Assembly: GCF_022965755.1 (NCBI RefSeq)
Contig: NZ_CP095187.1
Coordinates: 2,852,001 to 2,916,000 of the forward strand
Reading direction: 5' to 3'
From: Pseudoxanthomonas sp. F37
GTDB lineage: Bacteria; Pseudomonadota; Gammaproteobacteria; Xanthomonadales; Xanthomonadaceae
Length of the DNA stretch: 64,000 nt
Of the stretch, positions 53,915-64,000 are shown piece after piece; the stretch's first letter is position 1, and every line of letters starts with the position of its first letter. A program made the translations under genes and the position numbers. Below the pieces are notes generated by a model. The model made no database searches. It saw only the letters and a list, made by a program, of their open reading frames with translations, and was not told the origin of the DNA.

Positions 53915-54568
53915 TCAACCCTTGCTCGCCGGACGCACGATCACGTCGCCACCCGGCGCACCCGGCACGGCGCCGCGGACGGCGATCAGGCCGCGCTCGG
54001 CGTCCACGCGGACGACTTCCAGGTTCTGCGTGCTCTGCTGCACGGCACCCATGTGGCCGGACATCTTCTTGCCCGGGAACACGCGACCCGGCGTCTGGCG
54101 CTGACCCAGCGAACCCGGCGCGCGATGCGACAGCGAGTTGCCGTGGGTGGCGTCGCCCATGCGGAAGTTCCAGCGCTTGATGGTGCCCTGGAAGCCCTTG
54201 CCCTTGGTGACGCCCTGGACGTCGACGATCTGGCCGACTTCGAAGATGTCGGCCTTGATCTCGCCGCCGACGGTGAAGTCGCCCAGCTTGTCGGCTTCCA
54301 CGCGCAGCTCCCACAGGCCACGACCGGCTTCGACCTTGGCCTTGGCCAGGTGGCCGGCCACCGGCTTGGTGACGAGCGAGGCGCGACGGGTGCCCACGGC
54401 GACCTGCACGGCACTGTAGCCGTCGGTTTCCGGGGTCTTGATCTGGGTGATGCGGTTCGGGGTTGCTTCGATCAGCGTCACCGGAATGGACTTGCCATCT
54501 TCGGTGAACACGCGGGTCATGCCGGCCTTGCGGCCGACGAGACCCAACGAATATTTCTTCGCGGTCAT
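53915..54568 (-). CDS. rplC: 50S ribosomal protein L3
   Basis: The 217-residue product is L3, an early assembly protein near the peptidyl transferase centre. It starts with [20 protein letters not shown], and its central extension carries [20 protein letters not shown] (about 126-145) with the loop [20 protein letters not shown]. That is where the conserved Gln is methylated in E. coli. It follows rpsJ by 11 bases. Confidence 0.98.
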   Translation of the reverse strand: MTAKKYSLGLVGRKAGMTRVFTEDGKSIPVTLIEATPNRITQIKTPETDGYSAVQVAVGTRRASLVTKPVAGHLAKAKVEAGRGLWELRVEADKLGDFTVGGEIKADIFEVGQIVDVQGVTKGKGFQGTIKRWNFRMGDATHGNSLSHRAPGSLGQRQTPGRVFPGKKMSGHMGAVQQSTQNLEVVRVDAERGLIAVRGAVPGAPGGDVIVRPASKG

Positions 54569-54579
54569 GGTCGTGTGCC

Positions 54580-54891
54580 TCAGGTCAGCTTGATCTGCAC
54601 GTCGACGCCAGCCGCGAGCTCGAGCTTCATCAGCGCGTCCACGGTCTTGTCGTTGGGGTCGACGATGTCGAGCACGCGCTTGTGCGTGCGGGTCTCATAC
54701 TGGTCGCGCGCGTCCTTGTCGACGTGCGGGGACACCAGGATGGTGAAACGCTCGATCTTGGTCGGCAGCGGGATCGGGCCGCGCACCTGCGCGCCGGTCC
54801 GCTTGGCCGTTTCAACGATCTCGCTGGCCGAGCGGTCGATCAGACGATGATCGTACGCCTTGAGCCGGATTCGGATCTTTTGGTCCGCCAT
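54580..54891 (-). CDS. rpsJ: 30S ribosomal protein S10
   Basis: The 103-residue product is S10, also the NusE partner in antitermination. It has [20 protein letters not shown] (about 6-25), [20 protein letters not shown] (about 38-57) and the [20 protein letters not shown] segment. It is the first gene of the S10 unit. The leader upstream holds a near-consensus promoter and a terminator-like hairpin. Confidence 0.98.
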   Translation of the reverse strand: MADQKIRIRLKAYDHRLIDRSASEIVETAKRTGAQVRGPIPLPTKIERFTILVSPHVDKDARDQYETRTHKRVLDIVDPNDKTVDALMKLELAAGVDVQIKLT

Positions 54892-55041
54892 GACGGAAAT
54901 TTCCTTCGTTAAAGAGCGACGGGCGCGGCCTCTGGGATGCCTTGCCCCGGTTAGTCCGAGCTGATCCATTTCCCCACCGCCCGCGAGGACTCCACGAGCG
55001 GAAAGCACCTGAACCGGCTGGGGATTCTTCCTGAAAAACAA

Positions 55042-55065
55042 GGCAGGCCGGTAAACCGGCCCGCC
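55042..55065 (-). terminator. leader hairpin (attenuator-like) of the S10 operon
   Basis: On the minus strand GGCGGGCCGG, a TTTA loop and CCGGCCTGCC form a 10-bp stem (one G-U pair), followed by TTGTTTTTC. It begins a few bases after the predicted transcription start. It has the form of a rho-independent terminator, so it must be bypassed for expression and may be regulated. A close relative lies at 59876-59898. Confidence 0.65.
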
Positions 55066-55075
55066 CAGACATGAA

Positions 55076-55104
55076 AGTATAGGACGCGTGACACACCCCG
55101 TCAA
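55076..55104 (-). promoter_or_regulatory. promoter of the S10 operon
   Basis: On the minus strand TTGACG (55104-55099) and TATACT (55081-55076) lie 17 bases apart, the best sigma70 match in the window. Transcription should begin near 55069, about 178 bases before rpsJ. Confidence 0.8.
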
Positions 55105-55171
55105 CCACCAGGGCGCCCTGCCCGGCCGAAGCCTGCAGGATGGCACGCGACACTCCGTGTCTGGCGAACAC

Positions 55172-55190
55172 GAGGCGCTTCCTGCACCTC
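55172..55190 (-). terminator. terminator-like hairpin upstream of the S10 promoter
   Basis: GAGGTGC and GCGCCTC (minus strand) pair with one wobble across an AGGAA loop, flanked by CGAAAA on one side and CGTGTTCG on the other. The sequence is nearly the same as the hairpin behind rpoC (59998-60016), in a similar position relative to the next promoter. It may end readthrough from tuf. Confidence 0.5.
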
Positions 55191-55340
55191 TTTTCGCGGT
55201 AGGCCGGCCTCCTCCCAGGGGGCGCCGGCGGATATTGCGATCCTGAATAGCGGGTCGCCATTCGGGGGCCGGCATTGTAGCCGGCTGTTGCCGGGGTGGC
55301 AAGCGCCCTGCGCCTGCGACCCGTGACACTGCGATCAGGC

Positions 55341-55402
55341 CATGGATCCCCGCCCGCGCGGGAATGACGGCCCGACGAAGTCGGGCGGGCAAGGCCCGCC
55401 CG
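55341..55402. repeat. dispersed palindromic repeat and hairpins behind tuf
   Basis: CATGGATCCCCGCCCGCGCG followed by GGAATGACGG (55341-55370) is a well-known intergenic repeat of high-GC proteobacteria. Next to it are GCCCGAC/GTCGGGC with a GAA loop and CGGGCGGGC (55382-55390) with GCCCGCCCG (55394-55402). These hairpins start 11 bases past the tuf stop and lack a T run; they may still help end the tuf message. Confidence 0.7.
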
Positions 55403-55412
55403 GCTCAGGGCC

Positions 55413-56603
<1,191 letters not shown>

Positions 56604-56619
56604 TGTCTTTACCTCTGCG

Positions 56620-56640
56620 ATTCGTGATTCGTGATTCGTG
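56620..56640. repeat. 7-base tandem repeat upstream of tuf
   Basis: ATTCGTG occurs three times in a row (56620-56640). A reverse-complementary relative (GCGAATCACGGATCCCG) lies 30 bases on. It sits in the fusA-tuf gap, just upstream of the tuf ribosome site. This style of repeat occurs in intergenic regions of this family and could vary in copy number. Confidence 0.7.
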
Positions 56641-56703
56641 ACTGGCTTGATGCGGGACCCGTGCTCTTGCGAATCACGGATCCCGGACCACCCATCACGT
56701 CAT

Positions 56704-58794
<2,091 letters not shown>

Positions 58795-58940
58795 GACAGT
58801 CTCTCTTTTCTGATGGAGGGCCGGCGGGATGCCGTGGCCTTCCGTGGAGGGCGGATCTTCAGATGGCCGAATGCCGCCTTTCGGCGGCCTTCGGGATCGG
58901 GACGCTGGAGCGCGTCCCAGGGGCACCTAGATGGTGCCGG

Positions 58941-58962
58941 GGGCCCTTGATCGCAAGGGCCC
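58941..58962 (-). terminator. hairpin between rpsG and fusA
   Basis: GGGCCCTTG (58941-58949) and CAAGGGCCC (58954-58962) form a perfect 9-bp stem with an ATCG loop, 9 bases past the rpsG stop. There is no T run, so it is more likely a message-stabilising or pausing element than a terminator. Confidence 0.45.
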
Positions 58963-58970
58963 GCAGGCCG

Positions 58971-59438
58971 TTACCAGCGGTAGTGCGCGAACGCCTTGTT
59001 CGCTTCCGCCATGCGATGGGTCTCTTCACGCTTCTTGATGGCGCCACCGCGGTTCTCGGAGGCATCCAGCAGTTCGGCGGCCAGCTTGCGCGGCATCGAG
59101 TTCTCGCCGCGCTTGCGGGCGGACTCGATCAGCCAGCGCATCGCCAGCGCCATGCGGCGCGAGGAACGCACTTCGACCGGCACCTGGTAGGTGGCGCCGC
59201 CGACGCGGCGGGACTTCACCTCGACGGCCGGAGAGACGTTGTCGAGCGCCTTCTCGACCAGTTCCAGGGCGTTCGGGTTCTTCTCGCCGATCACATCCAT
59301 GGCGCCGTAGACGATCTTCTCGGCGACGGACTTCTTGCCGCTCAGCATCACCATGTTGATGAAGCGGGCGATCGTCTGGCTGCCGTGCTTGGGGTCCGGC
59401 AGGATTTCACGTTGGGGGGCAGAGCCTTTGCGCGACAT
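58971..59438 (-). CDS. rpsG: 30S ribosomal protein S7
   Basis: The 155-residue product is S7 of the 30S head. It has [20 protein letters not shown] at the start, [20 protein letters not shown] (about 27-46) and [20 protein letters not shown] (about 97-116). In E. coli it also represses the str operon. It follows rpsL by 13 bases. Confidence 0.98.
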   Translation of the reverse strand: MSRKGSAPQREILPDPKHGSQTIARFINMVMLSGKKSVAEKIVYGAMDVIGEKNPNALELVEKALDNVSPAVEVKSRRVGGATYQVPVEVRSSRRMALAMRWLIESARKRGENSMPRKLAAELLDASENRGGAIKKREETHRMAEANKAFAHYRW

Positions 59439-59451
59439 GTTCGTTTATTCC

Positions 59452-59826
59452 TTAAGCCTTGGGACGCTTGGCGCCGTACTTGGAACGGCCCTGGCGGCGC
59501 TTGGCGACGCCCGAGGCGTCCAGCGAGCCGCGCACGGTGTGGTAACGCACGCCCGGCAGGTCCTTCACACGACCGCCGCGCACGAGCACCACCGAGTGCT
59601 CCTGCAGGTTGTGGCCTTCACCGCCGATGTAGCTGATGATCTCTTCCTGGTTGGTCAGGCGCACCTTGGCGACCTTGCGCAGGGCCGAGTTCGGCTTCTT
59701 CGGGGTGGTCGTATAGACACGGGTGCACACGCCGCGACGCTGCGGGCAGTTGTCCAGCGCGGGCGACTGGCTCTTGTACGTGGGGGCCTGCCGCGGCTTG
59801 CGGACCAGCTGATTGACGGTTGCCAT
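59452..59826 (-). CDS. rpsL: 30S ribosomal protein S12
   Basis: The 124-residue product is S12, near the decoding centre. It shows [14 protein letters not shown] [40 protein letters not shown] (with the Lys at the streptomycin-resistance position in wild-type form) and [20 protein letters not shown]. It opens the str operon, behind a promoter and leader hairpin that resemble those of rpsJ. Confidence 0.98.
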   Translation of the reverse strand: MATVNQLVRKPRQAPTYKSQSPALDNCPQRRGVCTRVYTTTPKKPNSALRKVAKVRLTNQEEIISYIGGEGHNLQEHSVVLVRGGRVKDLPGVRYHTVRGSLDASGVAKRRQGRSKYGAKRPKA

Positions 59827-59875
59827 AGTGGATTCTTCGTGTGAAGGCCGGAGCCTTGTTTGACATGAAAACGAA

Positions 59876-59898
59876 GGCAGGCCGCAAGACGGCCCACC
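59876..59898 (-). terminator. leader hairpin (attenuator-like) of the rpsL operon
   Basis: On the minus strand GGTGGGCCG, a TCTTG loop and CGGCCTGCC pair over 9 bases (two wobbles), followed by TTCGTTTTC. It begins a few bases past the predicted transcription start. Sequence, position and T tract match the hairpin in the S10 leader (55042-55065). Confidence 0.6.
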
Positions 59899-59908
59899 TA
59901 GACGGAAA

Positions 59909-59938
59909 AGTATAGCCGGCCACCCGCCCTACCGTCAA
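59909..59938 (-). promoter_or_regulatory. promoter of the rpsL (str) operon
   Basis: On the minus strand TTGACG (59938-59933) and TATACT (59914-59909) lie 18 bases apart, with both boxes identical to those of the S10 promoter. The leader to rpsL is about 75 bases. Confidence 0.75.
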
Positions 59939-59997
59939 CGCGACGGGGGTGGGTGCCTGCCAACTGACTGCGATCCCGCCCTTCCTGGGCCGAAAAC

Positions 59998-60016
59998 GAG
60001 GCGCGTCCTGCGCCTC
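59998..60016 (-). terminator. rho-independent terminator of rpoC
   Basis: GAGGCGC (59998-60004) and GCGCCTC (60010-60016) form a perfect 7-bp stem, extended by CGAAAA and TTTTCG on its flanks. On the minus strand GTTTTCGG follows. It lies 46 bases past the rpoC stop. It may work in both directions. Confidence 0.75.
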
Positions 60017-60061
60017 TTTTCGTGGTCTGGGACGGCCCGGGGGCCGTCGGGTGGTACGGAT

Positions 60062-64000
<3,939 letters not shown>

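Larger units (their letters stand above)
54892..55412. other. tuf-rpsJ intergenic region
   Basis: The 521 bases hold no gene. Reading on the minus strand from tuf there are: GC-rich hairpins with a dispersed repeat (55341-55402), a terminator-like hairpin (55172-55190), a strong sigma70 promoter (55076-55104), a leader hairpin with a T tract (55042-55065), and about 150 bases of leader to rpsJ. The last three elements match the rpsL upstream region closely. Confidence 0.75.

Noticed and set aside
55341..55370. The repeat behind tuf as a REP element linked to a transposase
   Set aside because: It matches a common intergenic repeat, but no second arm or transposase is present here, so it is listed only as a dispersed repeat.

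Overview
The window is chromosomal DNA of a high-GC gammaproteobacterium, most likely a member of the Xanthomonadaceae (Lysobacterales), near Pseudoxanthomonas, Stenotrophomonas, Lysobacter or Xanthomonas. This rests on codon use, on the near-family-typical ribosomal proteins, on a type II DAHP synthase, on GTAG-type REP hairpins, and on a S10-spc-alpha cluster without rpmJ. No rRNA, tRNA, CRISPR array, insertion sequence or prophage was recognised. The assignment is by eye and no database search was run.

Layout. Positions 1-9.9 kb hold kbl, a pseudouridine synthase flanked by two small paralogous secreted proteins (one frameshifted), an OmpA-family porin, a LigB-type dioxygenase, and a LysR gene divergent from an MFS/aldo-keto reductase/zinc-free alcohol dehydrogenase set. 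Positions 10.1-16.1 kb hold an overlapping jetA-jetB-jetC-jetD operon (Wadjet/MksBEFG-like SMC complex). Its JetD nuclease gene survives only as an N-terminal part fused out of frame to a C-terminal tail. Positions 16.2-20.5 kb hold a 2,4-dienoyl-CoA reductase, a perfect REPIN, a SleB-type hydrolase, a glutathione S-transferase and an unknown gene.

Positions 20.8-30.6 kb are a central-metabolism block. It holds prpB-prpC (methylcitrate cycle), a divergent HTH-citrate synthase fusion, an M14 peptidase, prpE, mdh, an aspartate-type aminotransferase and a cyclophilin. PrpE would activate propionate, PrpC would condense propionyl-CoA with oxaloacetate (which Mdh can supply), and PrpB would cleave methylisocitrate; prpD and acnD are not in the window. 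Positions 31-40.6 kb hold typA, a DUF2127-like membrane protein, a lipoprotein amidase, a CHASE-PAS-GGDEF-EAL protein, a type II DAHP synthase and dsbB.

Positions 40.7-64 kb, all on the minus strand, are the ribosomal protein superoperon read from rpoC (5' end outside the window) through rpsL-rpsG-fusA-tuf, then rpsJ...rpsN, rpsH...secY, and rpsM-rpsK-rpsD-rpoA-rplQ. Hairpins and promoter-like sequences split it into at least four units. The regions in front of rpsL and rpsJ share one architecture: a terminator-like hairpin, a near-consensus sigma70 promoter, and a terminator-like leader hairpin right after the predicted start of transcription.

The most interesting signals are the JetD-less Wadjet operon, the shared leader cassette in front of the str and S10 operons, and the HTH-citrate synthase fusion facing prpB.
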